From assembly GCA_910589375.1 (NCBI GenBank), contig CAJUTK010000003.1, forward strand, positions 191,247-255,246: a DNA stretch of 64,000 bases, written 5' to 3'. This DNA comes from an uncultured Bacilli bacterium (GTDB lineage: Bacteria; Bacillota_I; Bacilli_A; RF39; UBA660). Positions 16,003-25,773 of the stretch are shown here, piece by piece. How positions within the stretch are numbered: position 1 is the first letter of the stretch; each line of letters starts with the position of its first letter. The translations under genes were made by a program, and so were the position numbers. The notes below the pieces were generated by a model. It did no database searches and was not told the DNA's origin. It saw nothing but the letters and a program-made list of their open reading frames with translations.

Positions 16003-16830
16003 ATGATGCAAACAGAAAAAAAGAGTATTAGTAAAGTTTTTCTTATATTACTTGGAGTTGTAGTAGCGCTCCTTGTAGGAGTAGGTGGATGGTTTTTAGG
16101 AACTAAGATATTTGAAAATGAAGAGGGAGTTGCTAAAACAAAGAATACCGTAAAAGTAAATGAAGATAAAGATTATGTATATGATGCTGATTTTGTAAAA
16201 GTGGAATATTTAAATAGACAGGAAGAATTTTCTAATGGATTTTTATCAAATAATGAAAATATTAAATTACCTTATATTAATTTAAAATCAGAAGATGCAA
16301 AGAAAGTAAATGAAGAGATTAAAAGGATATATATTGATTTAGAAAAGAATATAGAGGAGGCTTTACTTTGTAATGAAAATGAAATGTGTGCTAGTTATTC
16401 TTTAGGATATAAAACATATTCTAATGATAAGACACTTTCAATAGTAATTATAAAGTTAGTAGGTGTTACAGATTTTCCTGAACCATCTTATTGGGTTTAT
16501 AATTTTGACCTTACAACAGGCAAACTATTAACGATAGATAGTTTACTTCATCAAAAGAATATGACAAAGGAATCTTTCTTAGACAAAGTAAAGAAAAAAA
16601 TGGAACAATTTGCTTTAGATAATAATACTGATTCTTGTAATTATTTTGGAAATTTGCAAGAGTCTTATACTAGTTTAGAAAAAGGACTTCAGACTTCTAC
16701 ATTCCCAGTAGAAGAGGGAAATGATTCTATTGCTTATTATCTTGGAGAAGATGGAAAGATTCATTTAATAGCTACTTTATATATGGATTGTGGAAGAGGA
16801 ACGATTGTAGAAATTTTTCCTTTAGATTAA
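16003..16830 (+). CDS. Membrane-anchored extracellular protein, paralog of 14495-15421
   Basis: This 275-residue protein has one N-terminal membrane helix (residues about 9-32) and an external domain similar to the one encoded at 14495-15421. Shared signs include C(N/E)..M/P..Y/SLGYK(T/V)YSN, the FPEPSYWVYNFDLTTGKLLTID motif and a terminal glycine-rich strand. It lacks the long Asn-rich linker. GAGGTG is the ribosome site, and a second ATG follows immediately. It ends at a clear terminator. The duplicated pair flanking an unknown gene suggests a local surface-sensing set. Confidence 0.65.
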   Translation: MMQTEKKSISKVFLILLGVVVALLVGVGGWFLGTKIFENEEGVAKTKNTVKVNEDKDYVYDADFVKVEYLNRQEEFSNGFLSNNENIKLPYINLKSEDAKKVNEEIKRIYIDLEKNIEEALLCNENEMCASYSLGYKTYSNDKTLSIVIIKLVGVTDFPEPSYWVYNFDLTTGKLLTIDSLLHQKNMTKESFLDKVKKKMEQFALDNNTDSCNYFGNLQESYTSLEKGLQTSTFPVEEGNDSIAYYLGEDGKIHLIATLYMDCGRGTIVEIFPLD

Positions 16831-16856
16831 AGAAAGTATAAAGCTTTCTTTTTTTT
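16831..16856 (+). terminator. Terminator after the second DUF3298-like gene
   Basis: AGAAAG-TATAAAG-CTTTCT followed by Ts. Confidence 0.8.
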
Positions 16857-16944
16857 CATAATTTTTGGTTATGATGGGTATATCAAATTTGTATTTTACT
16901 AGAAAATTTCTTTTTCGTATAATGTAAGTACGAGGAGGGATAAT

Positions 16945-17841
16945 ATGGAAACTAGAAAAATAGATATGCATATTCATACTATTTATTCAGATGGAGAGCA
17001 TACACCAGAAGAGATATTTGAAAAGGTAAAAGAGGCTAATTTAGAAGTTTTTTCTATCACTGATCATGATGAGATAGAAGGAGCCAAAAAGATGACTTCA
17101 AGAGAGGGTATTCTTTATATTCCAGGTGTAGAATTAACAGCTAAAACTCCTGTTGGTAGAGAACATATTTTAGGGTATGATATCGATTTAAATAATCCTA
17201 CTTTAAATACTACTCTAAGGGAGAAAAAAAAGGGAGATATAGAAAACTTTATTCTTTATATTGAAACTTTGAAGAAAATATTCGGAATTACTCTTCCTAA
17301 AGAGGATATTGATAAAGTTTTAAATCGTGTTGGCAATGTTGGTAGAGTGGATTTATCTAACATCCTTAGAAAATATGGGTATGCATCTGATCAAGAAGAA
17401 GCTTTTCAAAAATATTTACACCCTATTAATGAACAAGTAAGAAAAAAGAAAAAAGGATTAACAGAAGAAGAATGTATAGAGCTTATTAAATCAGCAGGGG
17501 GTTATGTTTCTATTGCTCATCCTATTAGTTTAAATCCATCTTATAAAAGACAAAGTTTAAAAACTACTTATGAAGAGTTAAGACAAAGGTTACTTAGAAT
17601 GAAGCAGGTAGGATTAGATGCTATTGAGATACAACATATTCACCAAGATAATCCATTTAGAGAAATGCTTCACACTCTAGCGCAAGAACTTTCCTTACTA
17701 GAAAGTGGGGGAACAGATTTCCATGGAGAAAACATTAAACCTGGTGTAGAGATTGGAAAAGGATATCATGGCAATGTTGCTATTAAAAGACTTTCTTTAG
17801 TAGATGAAATAAAGGAAAAAAGATATAAAAGTGTGATATAA
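16945..17841 (+). CDS. PHP-domain phosphoesterase (TrpH/RnaseAM-like)
   Basis: This 298-residue protein has the PHP metal site: DMHIHTIYSDG (two His), SITDHDEIEGA (HD of motif II), GVELTA, YVSIAHP and the late SGGTDFHG. Family members such as E. coli TrpH/RNase AM cleave 3',5'-nucleoside bisphosphates or trim RNA 5' ends. Length and motif order agree with that group. It precedes the LysR gene by 22 bases with GGAGGG between, so the pair may share a transcript. Confidence 0.85.
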   Translation: METRKIDMHIHTIYSDGEHTPEEIFEKVKEANLEVFSITDHDEIEGAKKMTSREGILYIPGVELTAKTPVGREHILGYDIDLNNPTLNTTLREKKKGDIENFILYIETLKKIFGITLPKEDIDKVLNRVGNVGRVDLSNILRKYGYASDQEEAFQKYLHPINEQVRKKKKGLTEEECIELIKSAGGYVSIAHPISLNPSYKRQSLKTTYEELRQRLLRMKQVGLDAIEIQHIHQDNPFREMLHTLAQELSLLESGGTDFHGENIKPGVEIGKGYHGNVAIKRLSLVDEIKEKRYKSVI

Positions 17842-17863
17842 TAATCGTAATGTGGAGGGGCAT

Positions 17864-18754
17864 ATGGTAAATTTAGAACTTTATCGCATCTTTTATGAAG
17901 TAGCAAAAGCAAGTAATATTACAACAGCTAGTCAATCTTTAAATATTTCACAGCCTGCTGTTACAAAGCATATTAAGGATTTAGAGAGTACTCTTGGTAC
18001 GTCTCTTTTTATCCGTAGTAGGAAGGGTGTTGTCTTAACAGAAAGTGGTAAAAAGTTGTTTTTCTATATTAAACAAGCAATGGATTTAATCTCTTATGGA
18101 GAAAAAGAATTAGAAGATATGAAAAACATGTATAAGGGCACTTTACGTATCGGAATAGGAACTACTTTAACGAAGAAGTATTTACTAAAATATATTAGAG
18201 AATATCATAAATTATATCCTAATATTACTATTGAGATTAGTACAGATCCAACGGACGAATTAAAAGAAAAGTTAAAACTTGGTAGAATTGATTTTATAGT
18301 TGCCAAAATGCCGCAGTATAAAGATAGTGATTATCAATATACTACGTTAGGAAAACTAGAGGATATTTTTATTGGAAATGATAACTATCAGTCATTAAAA
18401 AATAAAAAAGTTCCTCTAAAAGAATTAGCGGAATATCCTATACTATTACAAAAGAAGCCATCTAGCTCTAGAGAATATATTGATGCAATTTGTAAAGAAA
18501 GAAATGTGGAATTAAAAAGTATCATGGATATTGCTAGTTCTAATTTACTGATTGACTTTGTAAAGATAGGCTATGGAATTGGTTTCGTTACGAAACAATA
18601 TGTATTAGAAGAATTAGAAAGTGGTTCTTTAATAGAGATTAAAGTAGATCCACTTATTCCTCCAAGGGAATTTGGAATTATAGAGCTGAAGGATAGCTTT
18701 CTATCTTTTAGTGCAGAGGCTATGTTAGAATTAATTAAGAGGAATTATGAATAG
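17864..18754 (+). CDS. LysR-family transcriptional regulator
   Basis: This 296-residue protein has an N-terminal winged HTH (NLELYRIFYEVAKASNITTASQSLNISQPAVTKHIKDLE) and a LysR substrate domain (from about residue 90, GTLRIGIGTTLTKKYLL). The ATG at 17864 follows GGAGGGG. No divergent target gene lies next to it; it follows the PHP gene. The inducer and targets are unknown. Full length for the family. Confidence 0.9.
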   Translation: MVNLELYRIFYEVAKASNITTASQSLNISQPAVTKHIKDLESTLGTSLFIRSRKGVVLTESGKKLFFYIKQAMDLISYGEKELEDMKNMYKGTLRIGIGTTLTKKYLLKYIREYHKLYPNITIEISTDPTDELKEKLKLGRIDFIVAKMPQYKDSDYQYTTLGKLEDIFIGNDNYQSLKNKKVPLKELAEYPILLQKKPSSSREYIDAICKERNVELKSIMDIASSNLLIDFVKIGYGIGFVTKQYVLEELESGSLIEIKVDPLIPPREFGIIELKDSFLSFSAEAMLELIKRNYE

Positions 18755-18782
18755 CGAGGTTACTTTAACTTTCGCTTTTTTT
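18752..18782 (+). terminator. Terminator after the LysR gene
   Basis: AGCGA and TCGCT enclose an inner GTTA/TAAC stem and are followed by seven Ts. Confidence 0.75.
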
Positions 18783-18808
18783 GTGTTATGATACCGTTAG
18801 GTGGTAAA

Positions 18809-19453
18809 ATGTTTAAAATTTTATTAGTAGAAGATAATAAAATGATTGCAAAAGGATTAAAGTTTTCTTTAGAGCAAGAGAATATGGAAGTAGAGATTGC
18901 TTCTTCTTGTGCAGAAGTAAGATTAGACGATTCAATGGATTTAGTTATTCTAGATATTACTTTACCAGATGGCAGTGGTATTGATATTTTTAAAGACATT
19001 AAAATAAAGTTAAATGTTCCTGTTATTTTTTTAACAGCTATTGATAATGAGGACACTATTGTAAAATGTTTTGAACTAGGAGCTGATGATTATATAACAA
19101 AGCCATTTCGTACTAGAGAATTAATTTCTAGAATAAATAGATTGTTAAAGAAGGAAAATCATCAATCTTTAACTTATAAAACAATAGAAATTCAAACAGA
19201 TAGTGGACGTGTTTTTAAAAATGGAGAGGAAATTTCTTTTACTCCGTTAGAATATAAGATTTTATTAATGCTTTTTAGCAATATTAATACTATTATTACA
19301 AGGGAACAAATTTTAGATAAGATTTATGATATGTCTGGAAACTTTGTAAATGATAATACACTTACTGTTTATATTAAAAGAATTAGAGAAAAAATAGGGG
19401 ATGACATTATTAAAACCATTAAAGGGATAGGATATCGGGTGGATGCAGAATGA
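18809..19453 (+). CDS. OmpR-type response regulator
   Basis: This 214-residue protein has a receiver domain (KILLVEDNKM with the acidic pair; phosphoacceptor Asp in LVILDITLPDGSG; LTAIDNED; switch Lys in DYITKPF) and a winged-helix DNA-binding output domain (SFTPLEYKILLMLFSN... NDNTLTVYIKRIREKIG). The ATG at 18809 has AGGTGG upstream. It overlaps the kinase gene by four bases, so the two are translationally coupled. It probably controls the ABC transporter directly downstream, as in Bce/Vra-type antimicrobial-peptide modules. Confidence 0.92.
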   Translation: MFKILLVEDNKMIAKGLKFSLEQENMEVEIASSCAEVRLDDSMDLVILDITLPDGSGIDIFKDIKIKLNVPVIFLTAIDNEDTIVKCFELGADDYITKPFRTRELISRINRLLKKENHQSLTYKTIEIQTDSGRVFKNGEEISFTPLEYKILLMLFSNINTIITREQILDKIYDMSGNFVNDNTLTVYIKRIREKIGDDIIKTIKGIGYRVDAE

Positions 19454-20664
19454 AAAATATAAAAAGAAAAAGTGTTTTTATTTTGATAAGTATTCATTTT
19501 TCTTTATTTGTAATTGCATGTATATTTTTATATGTATATAATCAATTATCTTTTAAACAACTTACAAAAGATGTAAATACTTGGGTTGGTGGTGTCATTA
19601 GTACCATTCAAGAAAAGTATCCAGACATAACAGAAGAGGAAGTCCTTTATTTATTAAATACTGAGGGAAAAGACAATGAACTTTTAAAGAAAATAGGAAT
19701 AGACGAAGAAAATATTGCCATTTTAACACTAGAAAAAAGAAAGAGTAGGGCTTTTTTTGTTGGATTTTTTACATTATTAGTATTAGAATTCATGGTTATT
19801 GTACTTACTTTATACTTATATTATAAAAAGAATAAAATCATCAATCAGATTATTAATTCTGTAAAGGAATTAAATAAGAAAAATTATGTATTAGAAATAG
19901 AAGAACAGGGAGAATCTGAGCTTTCTATTTTAAAAAATGAACTTTATAAAATTACAGTCATGTTAAAAGAGGAGAGTGAAAATGCTGGTGATGAGAAAAA
20001 ATGTTTAAGTAAGGCAGTGGAAGATATTTCACATCAGCTTAAGACACCTCTTACTTCTATTCGTATTCTATTAGATAATCTAGAAGAAACGAAGATGGAT
20101 GAAAAGACACGTAAGGAATGTATTCGTGATATTAGTAAGCAATTAGAGAATATGAACTTTCTAACAATTACTCTTTTAAAACTTGCTCGTTTTGATGCTG
20201 GGGTAATTGTTATGAAAAAAGAGAAAATCTCAGCTACTAATCTTTTTTCCAAAATTAAAAGTGATTTAGCAATTTTATTAGAATTAAAGAATCAAAAATT
20301 GTTGATAGAAGAAAATCATGATATTGAGTTAGAGGGAGATTACAACTGGCAAGTAGAGGCTTTTACTAATATTGTTAAAAATTGTAGTGAGCACTCTAAA
20401 CCAGGATCAGTTATTGAAGTATTTTTTCATGAAACTCCTTTTTATTCTAGAATCCAAATTCAAGATCATGGAGAAGGTATTTCTAAAAAAGATATTAAGC
20501 ATATTTTTGAAAGATTTTATAAAAGTAGCAATGCTAGTCGTAATAGTATTGGAATAGGTCTATCTTTAGCGAAGACTATTATTGAAGAAAATAATGGTTA
20601 TATTACTTGTAAGTCAGAAGAAGGGATAGGGACTACTTTTGAGATAAAATATGCGAAGAGATAG
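19450..20664 (+). CDS. Sensor histidine kinase
   Basis: This 404-residue kinase has TM1 (residues about 8-30), an external stretch of roughly 70 residues, TM2 (about 100-122), a short linker, the phosphoacceptor region DISHQLKTPLTSI and the ATPase domain (NIVKNCSEHS, DHGEGI, FERFYKS, GIGLSLAKTII). Bce-type kinases usually have almost no external loop, so this one with a real external domain may sense its ligand directly or is a different subgroup. Genetically linked to the regulator before it and the ABC transporter after it. Confidence 0.9.
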   Translation: MKNIKRKSVFILISIHFSLFVIACIFLYVYNQLSFKQLTKDVNTWVGGVISTIQEKYPDITEEEVLYLLNTEGKDNELLKKIGIDEENIAILTLEKRKSRAFFVGFFTLLVLEFMVIVLTLYLYYKKNKIINQIINSVKELNKKNYVLEIEEQGESELSILKNELYKITVMLKEESENAGDEKKCLSKAVEDISHQLKTPLTSIRILLDNLEETKMDEKTRKECIRDISKQLENMNFLTITLLKLARFDAGVIVMKKEKISATNLFSKIKSDLAILLELKNQKLLIEENHDIELEGDYNWQVEAFTNIVKNCSEHSKPGSVIEVFFHETPFYSRIQIQDHGEGISKKDIKHIFERFYKSSNASRNSIGIGLSLAKTIIEENNGYITCKSEEGIGTTFEIKYAKR

Positions 20665-20718
20665 TAGTCACTTTTTTGTCACTAAACTTTAGTATGATGA
20701 TAAAAAGGAGAGGAAAAT

Positions 20719-21396
20719 ATGGAAATTTTAAAAGTAGAAAATTTGCAAAAAACATATGGACGTGGTGAGAATCAAATCCATGCAGTAGATGGAATTTCTT
20801 TTTCTGTAGAAAAAGGGGAATTTGTTGCTATTGTAGGATCTTCTGGAAGTGGTAAAAGTACACTGCTTCATTTACTTGGTGGAGTAGATAGACCAAGCGG
20901 TGGAAAAGTATATATTGATGGTAAGGATATTTATAGTTTAAATAATGATAAATTAGCTATTTTTAGAAGGAGACAAGTAGGTCTTGTTTATCAATTTTAT
21001 AATTTAATTCCTATTTTAAATGTGGAAGAAAATATAACATTACCTTGTAGATTAGATGGAGTTAAAGTAGAAGATGAAAGACTTCATGAATTGCTAGAAA
21101 CATTAGGTTTATCTGAACGTGTTAAACATTTACCAAATGAATTATCTGGTGGACAACAACAGAGAGTTTCTATAGGACGTGCTCTTATCAATAATCCAGC
21201 TATTGTGCTTGCTGATGAGCCAACTGGTAACTTGGATAGTAAGGCTAGTGAAGAAATTTTAGATTTGTTAAAACTATCTAATAAGAAGTATAAACAGACA
21301 GTTATTATGATTACTCATGATTTAGAACTTGCAGCAGCTGCTGATAGAATCATTACTATTGATGATGGCCAAATAGTGAAAGATGAGAGGAATTAA
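20719..21396 (+). CDS. ABC transporter ATP-binding protein (MacB/BceA type)
   Basis: This 225-residue ATPase shows Walker A GSSGSGKST, LVYQFYNLIPIL Q-loop, signature LSGGQQQRVSIGRAL, Walker B VLADEPTGNLD and the switch His in ITHDLELAAAADR. It belongs to the MacB/LolD-like class that works with FtsX-type permeases. It precedes the permease by two bases. The set is expected to be induced by and to give resistance to cell-wall-active peptides; the substrate is not shown. Confidence 0.93.
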   Translation: MEILKVENLQKTYGRGENQIHAVDGISFSVEKGEFVAIVGSSGSGKSTLLHLLGGVDRPSGGKVYIDGKDIYSLNNDKLAIFRRRQVGLVYQFYNLIPILNVEENITLPCRLDGVKVEDERLHELLETLGLSERVKHLPNELSGGQQQRVSIGRALINNPAIVLADEPTGNLDSKASEEILDLLKLSNKKYKQTVIMITHDLELAAAADRIITIDDGQIVKDERN

Positions 21397-21398
21397 TT

Positions 21399-24089
21399 AT
21401 GAATACTCTCTACAGTTTAACTTATAGAAATTTAAAATTAAATAAAAAAAGAACTATTGTTACCATGATTGGAATTATTTTATCAGTAGCTCTTATTTGT
21501 GCAGTAGCAGGTATGGTTACTAGTTTTCAAAGATCTCTTTATGAAGAAGCAATTGAAGATGTTGGAAATTATCATGTGGCTTTTAAAGATGTTCCTATAA
21601 AAGAAGCTAATGTTATCAAGCAACATAGGGCAATCAAAGATACTTTTTCTTTTAGTGATTTAGGATATGCACTTCTTTCTACTAAGAAAGAAGATATTAA
21701 AGCGGAGAGTAAACCTTACTTTAGAATAGTAGGATTTGATGATAATACAGTTAAGTATTATCCACTCCCTCTTTCATCAGGAAGATTACCACAAAATAGT
21801 AGTGAAATTGTCTTATCCGCCGAATTATTGATGGATTATGAGGATAAAAAGATAGGGGATACTAGTTTAAATATTGGTGATAAAATTGTTTTAGAGGTTG
21901 GAACACGTGTCAATAAAGAAGGAACTGTTTTAAACAATGAGGACTCCTTAATAGAAGGTGCTTATGTTTGTGATGCTAATGGTATGTGTGAAAGTAATTT
22001 TATTTATAAGTCTTATGAAGAGGAAGAAAAATTAATTAATACTAAAGCAAAAGAATATACCATTGTTGGAATATTTGATTATGGAATGAATTATAATGGA
22101 AATTTCTATACTCCTTCTTATGACCTCTATACTCTTTTAGATTCTAAAGATGAAATTTCTTCTGTTAACTTATATGTTCAATATAAAAATCCAAAAGACT
22201 ATAGAACTTTAAATGATGAAATCAATCCTAAAATTGTTAATGAAGATGGATTTGATGTTAGAACTTACGTGCAAGATACGAATGATTATTTACTAGATGT
22301 AATAGGCGCAGGTTTTAGTAAGAATACACAGACAGCTCTTTATATTATGATGGGAATTGTTATTGGTATCATTATGGTATCAAGTGTATTTGTTATTAAA
22401 AATGGATTTAGTATTTCTATTGTGGAAAGATATAAGCAATTTGGTATGTTATCTAGTGTAGGAGCTACTTCTAAGCAAATAAAAAGAAGTGTTTTATTTG
22501 AAGGATTTTTACTTGGTTTAATTGCTATTCCAATAGGAATATTATGTGGATTATTAGCGGTATTCATTTTAGTACATTTAGTAAATTTCATTTTAAAAGA
22601 TTTTGTAGATCATGATATGATTATATTCTATATTACTTCATTACCAATTATAGTAGCTTTGCTTACTTCTGTTATTACGATTTTTTTATCTTGTTATTTG
22701 CCTGCTAGAAAAGCCTCAAAATTATCTATTATTGATTTAATTCGTAGTAATAATTCTATTAAAATAAAGTCTAAGAAATTAAAAACGCCAAGATATATTA
22801 CTAAATTATTTGGAATAGGTGGAGAAATAGCTCATAAAAATTTAAAGAGAAATAAGAAAAAGTATAGAACTACAGTAGTTTCCTTAGTGATAAGTATCGT
22901 TATCTTTATTTCGTTAAATGCGTTTATGAATACTGTATTCGATTCTAGTACCTATTATTTTAACTCTGCTGATTATGACATTTCTGTTTATTATAGAGTT
23001 AACGTAGACGAAGAGACTACTAATGAAGAAATTATAAAACAGTTAGAATCTATGGAAAGAGAATTGTTAAATATAGGTGATCCAGGAAGATATGCTGTTG
23101 TAAAACAAGAGAATTATTTAGGCAGTGATTCTTCTATTTGGACAGATGACTTTTTAGAACATGGACAGATGAATATTAGAGAAGATGATGAAAGTCTAAA
23201 TTCTTATATATATGTTATGGCAGTCGGTAAAGAAGAATATGAAAGATTTGTTCAAAAATTAGGTGGAAAAGTAGAAGATTATGAGAAGGGCGCTATTCTA
23301 GTTGATGATGTATTATACTATAATCAAGATGACAAAAAATATCATGAAATTAATGCCCTTAATATAAAACCAAATGAAACCTTAAAGCTAAAAAGTACTT
23401 TTACAGAAGAGACAATATCTATAAAAATCTTAGAGCGTACAAAAGAAAGAATTTTAGGAATGCCAAATCATAGAGAATTTTATGAAGGACCAGTACTTAT
23501 TGTAAGTGACGACTATTTTAAAGAATTAACGAAAGAAACCCCAGCTACTTCTTTTGAAATTATTATGAAAACAAAAGATGTAGATAATATTGCAAAGCAA
23601 TTAGATAAATTGAAAGAAAATAATTCTTATATTGGATATAATAATATTCATGAAGAAATAAAACAGCAACGTGCTTTAGTACTTGTTGTATCTATTTTCC
23701 TATATGGTTTTATAACAGTTATTACATTAATAGGAGTAACAAATATCTTCAATACTATTACTACTAATATGGCTTTAAGAAGTAGAGAATTTGCAATGCT
23801 TAAAGCAATTGGAATGACTAATAAAGAATTTAATAGAATGATACGTTTAGAAAGTCTTCTATATGGATTAAAATCTTTAATAATTGGAATTCCAATTGGA
23901 GTGCTTTTATCTTATGCTATCCATAGAGCATTAGGGAGAGTACTTGAAACATCCTTTACTTTACCATGGGGTGCTATTCTAATTTCTATTTTATTTGTTT
24001 TCCTTATTGTATATATGACAATGCGTTATTCTTTAAAAAAGATTAATAAACAGAATATTATAGAAACAATTAGAGAAGAGAATATTTAA
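21399..24089 (+). CDS. FtsX-family ABC transporter permease
   Basis: This 896-residue permease has an N-terminal helix (residues about 18-40), a large external domain, three helices (about 305-435) of an FtsX domain, a second N-terminal-like helix (about 490-510), another external domain, and three final helices (about 760-890). Both FtsX halves are complete, matching MacB/BceB-like two-domain permeases. The large external domains suggest binding of an extracellular ligand. It ends at a strong terminator at 24072. Confidence 0.9.
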   Translation: MNTLYSLTYRNLKLNKKRTIVTMIGIILSVALICAVAGMVTSFQRSLYEEAIEDVGNYHVAFKDVPIKEANVIKQHRAIKDTFSFSDLGYALLSTKKEDIKAESKPYFRIVGFDDNTVKYYPLPLSSGRLPQNSSEIVLSAELLMDYEDKKIGDTSLNIGDKIVLEVGTRVNKEGTVLNNEDSLIEGAYVCDANGMCESNFIYKSYEEEEKLINTKAKEYTIVGIFDYGMNYNGNFYTPSYDLYTLLDSKDEISSVNLYVQYKNPKDYRTLNDEINPKIVNEDGFDVRTYVQDTNDYLLDVIGAGFSKNTQTALYIMMGIVIGIIMVSSVFVIKNGFSISIVERYKQFGMLSSVGATSKQIKRSVLFEGFLLGLIAIPIGILCGLLAVFILVHLVNFILKDFVDHDMIIFYITSLPIIVALLTSVITIFLSCYLPARKASKLSIIDLIRSNNSIKIKSKKLKTPRYITKLFGIGGEIAHKNLKRNKKKYRTTVVSLVISIVIFISLNAFMNTVFDSSTYYFNSADYDISVYYRVNVDEETTNEEIIKQLESMERELLNIGDPGRYAVVKQENYLGSDSSIWTDDFLEHGQMNIREDDESLNSYIYVMAVGKEEYERFVQKLGGKVEDYEKGAILVDDVLYYNQDDKKYHEINALNIKPNETLKLKSTFTEETISIKILERTKERILGMPNHREFYEGPVLIVSDDYFKELTKETPATSFEIIMKTKDVDNIAKQLDKLKENNSYIGYNNIHEEIKQQRALVLVVSIFLYGFITVITLIGVTNIFNTITTNMALRSREFAMLKAIGMTNKEFNRMIRLESLLYGLKSLIIGIPIGVLLSYAIHRALGRVLETSFTLPWGAILISILFVFLIVYMTMRYSLKKINKQNIIETIREENI

Positions 24090-24104
24090 CTCTTCTCTTT
24101 TTTA
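24072..24104 (+). terminator. Terminator of the two-component/ABC operon
   Basis: AGAGAAGAG and CTCTTCTCT form a perfect 9-bp stem followed by Ts, overlapping the permease stop codon. Confidence 0.9.
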
Positions 24105-24164
24105 CATATAAATAATTTTAGATTTGTGGTATAATAACTATAACGCTAGAAAGGAATGTTCATT

Positions 24165-24599
24165 ATGAAAAATAAAAAAAATATATGGATGGTCGGAATA
24201 CTTTTATTAGTGGTAGGTTGTAAAAGTACGAATTTATCATGTACTAAGACAATCATAGATACAGAAGATGTGAAAGTAAATGAAAAAATTAGTTTAAATT
24301 TTGAAAAGAAAAAATTAAAACAGAGCTTTTTTACATTAGATTATTATTATGGAAATAATGTAGAATCTAATGCTCAATTAACACGCGAGTCTTTAGAGGA
24401 ACAGTTTTCTAACTATAAGGATTCTTCTGGTGTAGAATACTTTTTTACGAATATAGAAGAAGGAATTCATTTTGAATTGCAAGTAAATCCTGAAAAATTG
24501 ACGGAAGAGGAAAAAAAATTTTTAGAAAAACAAGTAAATTATAAAGATTATAATAGTGCAAGAGAGACGCTTGCTAGTGATGGATATCAATGTAAATAG
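24165..24599 (+). CDS. Small lipoprotein
   Basis: This 144-residue protein has a lipoprotein signal (KNIWMVGILLLVVGC) with the lipobox Cys near residue 19. The mature part is acidic/basic, with the final SDGYQCK similar to DGYICK in the next protein, so the two may share a domain. The ATG at 24165 is preferred over an earlier ATG three codons upstream because AAGGAATG precedes. Function unknown. Confidence 0.65.
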   Translation: MKNKKNIWMVGILLLVVGCKSTNLSCTKTIIDTEDVKVNEKISLNFEKKKLKQSFFTLDYYYGNNVESNAQLTRESLEEQFSNYKDSSGVEYFFTNIEEGIHFELQVNPEKLTEEEKKFLEKQVNYKDYNSARETLASDGYQCK

Positions 24600-24606
24600 G
24601 TGAGTT

Positions 24607-25455
24607 ATGTCAAAAAAGAAAAATAGAACAACTAAAAAGAGTACGCCTTCTACTAGTAAGAAAAATAATGCAGAATCAAAAGAAAAAGTTGTACAGTTAC
24701 AAGCAGATTTAGGGGAAGAACAATTAGTAGATCCAAAAGAAAGTCCAGTAATTGACTTAGAGCCAAAAGATAGTGAAAGTTTTATAACGCCACCAATTAA
24801 CCCTATGAATGTTCCTGGTGTTATGCCAATTCCAGAATCTGGAATGAGGCATAATGTAAAAAACTTTTCTAATTTTTCTTTAGATTCTAATCCTCCTATA
24901 CATAAAAGTAAGAAAAAAATAATTTTTATAATTGTAGTTTGCCTATTGGCTATGCTGTTAATTTATCTATTATTTTTTAAAGGAGATAAAAAGAAAGAAA
25001 AACTAAAAAATGCAAACAGCAATAATAGTAATATCCCATCTATTTCTAATAGTAACACTCAAGAAGAAAAAGACACCATAAAATTAAACTGTGTTTTAGA
25101 GGAAGAATATGCAGAGGGAGTTACTGGAGAGTCGTCTATTACATTTATTTTCCGTGATGAAGAGTTAATAAAAACAATAGATGAAGAATCTGTCCATTTT
25201 AAAGAAGAGGGATTAAAACATTATTCAGCTTATGAGACTTCTTTAAAAGAAACATTAGAGAGTGATGAATTTAAATTTGATAATACAACATTTGAAATGC
25301 GTACAACAAAGGATAGAATTACGGCTGTTTATACAGTCGATTTAACGGCAGATCCATTCAATCCAAATAATAATTTGGATGAGCTAGGATACTCTTATCA
25401 AGAGGCAAAAACAGATATGGAAAAAGATGGCTATATTTGTAAGCAACAGAAGTAA
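24607..25455 (+). CDS. Membrane-anchored surface protein
   Basis: This 282-residue protein has a long Lys/Ser-rich and Pro-containing cytosolic end (residues 1-95), one transmembrane helix (about 100-122) and an external domain. The external part ends with DGYICKQQK and resembles the lipoprotein before it (TFIFRDEELIKTIDEESVH). It starts eight bases after the lipoprotein stop, so the two are coupled. Its stop lies in a terminator stem. No family recognised. Confidence 0.6.
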   Translation: MSKKKNRTTKKSTPSTSKKNNAESKEKVVQLQADLGEEQLVDPKESPVIDLEPKDSESFITPPINPMNVPGVMPIPESGMRHNVKNFSNFSLDSNPPIHKSKKKIIFIIVVCLLAMLLIYLLFFKGDKKKEKLKNANSNNSNIPSISNSNTQEEKDTIKLNCVLEEEYAEGVTGESSITFIFRDEELIKTIDEESVHFKEEGLKHYSAYETSLKETLESDEFKFDNTTFEMRTTKDRITAVYTVDLTADPFNPNNNLDELGYSYQEAKTDMEKDGYICKQQK

Positions 25456-25470
25456 TTTTGTTGCTTTTTC
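25441..25470 (+). terminator. Terminator overlapping the surface protein's end
   Basis: AAGCAACA and TGTTGCTT form an 8-bp stem followed by Ts. Confidence 0.8.
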
Positions 25471-25520
25471 ATATAAATATTAATAAAATAGAGAAAAAAC
25501 AAAAAAATATAAAAAAAGTC

Positions 25521-25549
25521 TTGCCAAAAATAAAAAAATACGGTACAAT
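25521..25549 (+). promoter_or_regulatory. Promoter of the tRNA-Ile/tRNA-Glu pair
   Basis: TTGCCA (25521-25526) and TACAAT (25544-25549) are spaced by exactly 17 bases; the tRNA starts 28 bases after the -10. Confidence 0.8.
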
Positions 25550-25577
25550 GAAATAGTCATTGAAAAAAGGATTCAAT

Positions 25578-25654
<77 letters not shown>

Positions 25655-25661
25655 TTTCTTT

Positions 25662-25738
25662 GGCCCGTTGGTGAAGTGGTTCAACACACATGCCTTTCAC
25701 GCATGCATTCATGGGTTCAAATCCCGTACGGGTCACCA
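25662..25738 (+). tRNA. tRNA-Glu(TTC)
   Basis: Seventy-seven bases with acceptor GGCCCGT/ACGGGTC, anticodon stem CATGC/GCATG around CTTTCAC (TTC), T-loop GTTCAAATC and encoded CCA. Only seven bases separate it from tRNA-Ile, so the pair is one transcript. Confidence 0.95.
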
Positions 25739-25749
25739 ATTTGTAAATT

Positions 25750-25773
25750 AACTCCTGAGAAGGAGTTTTTTTA
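25750..25773 (+). terminator. Terminator of the tRNA pair
   Basis: AACTCCT and AGGAGTT followed by Ts. Confidence 0.85.
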
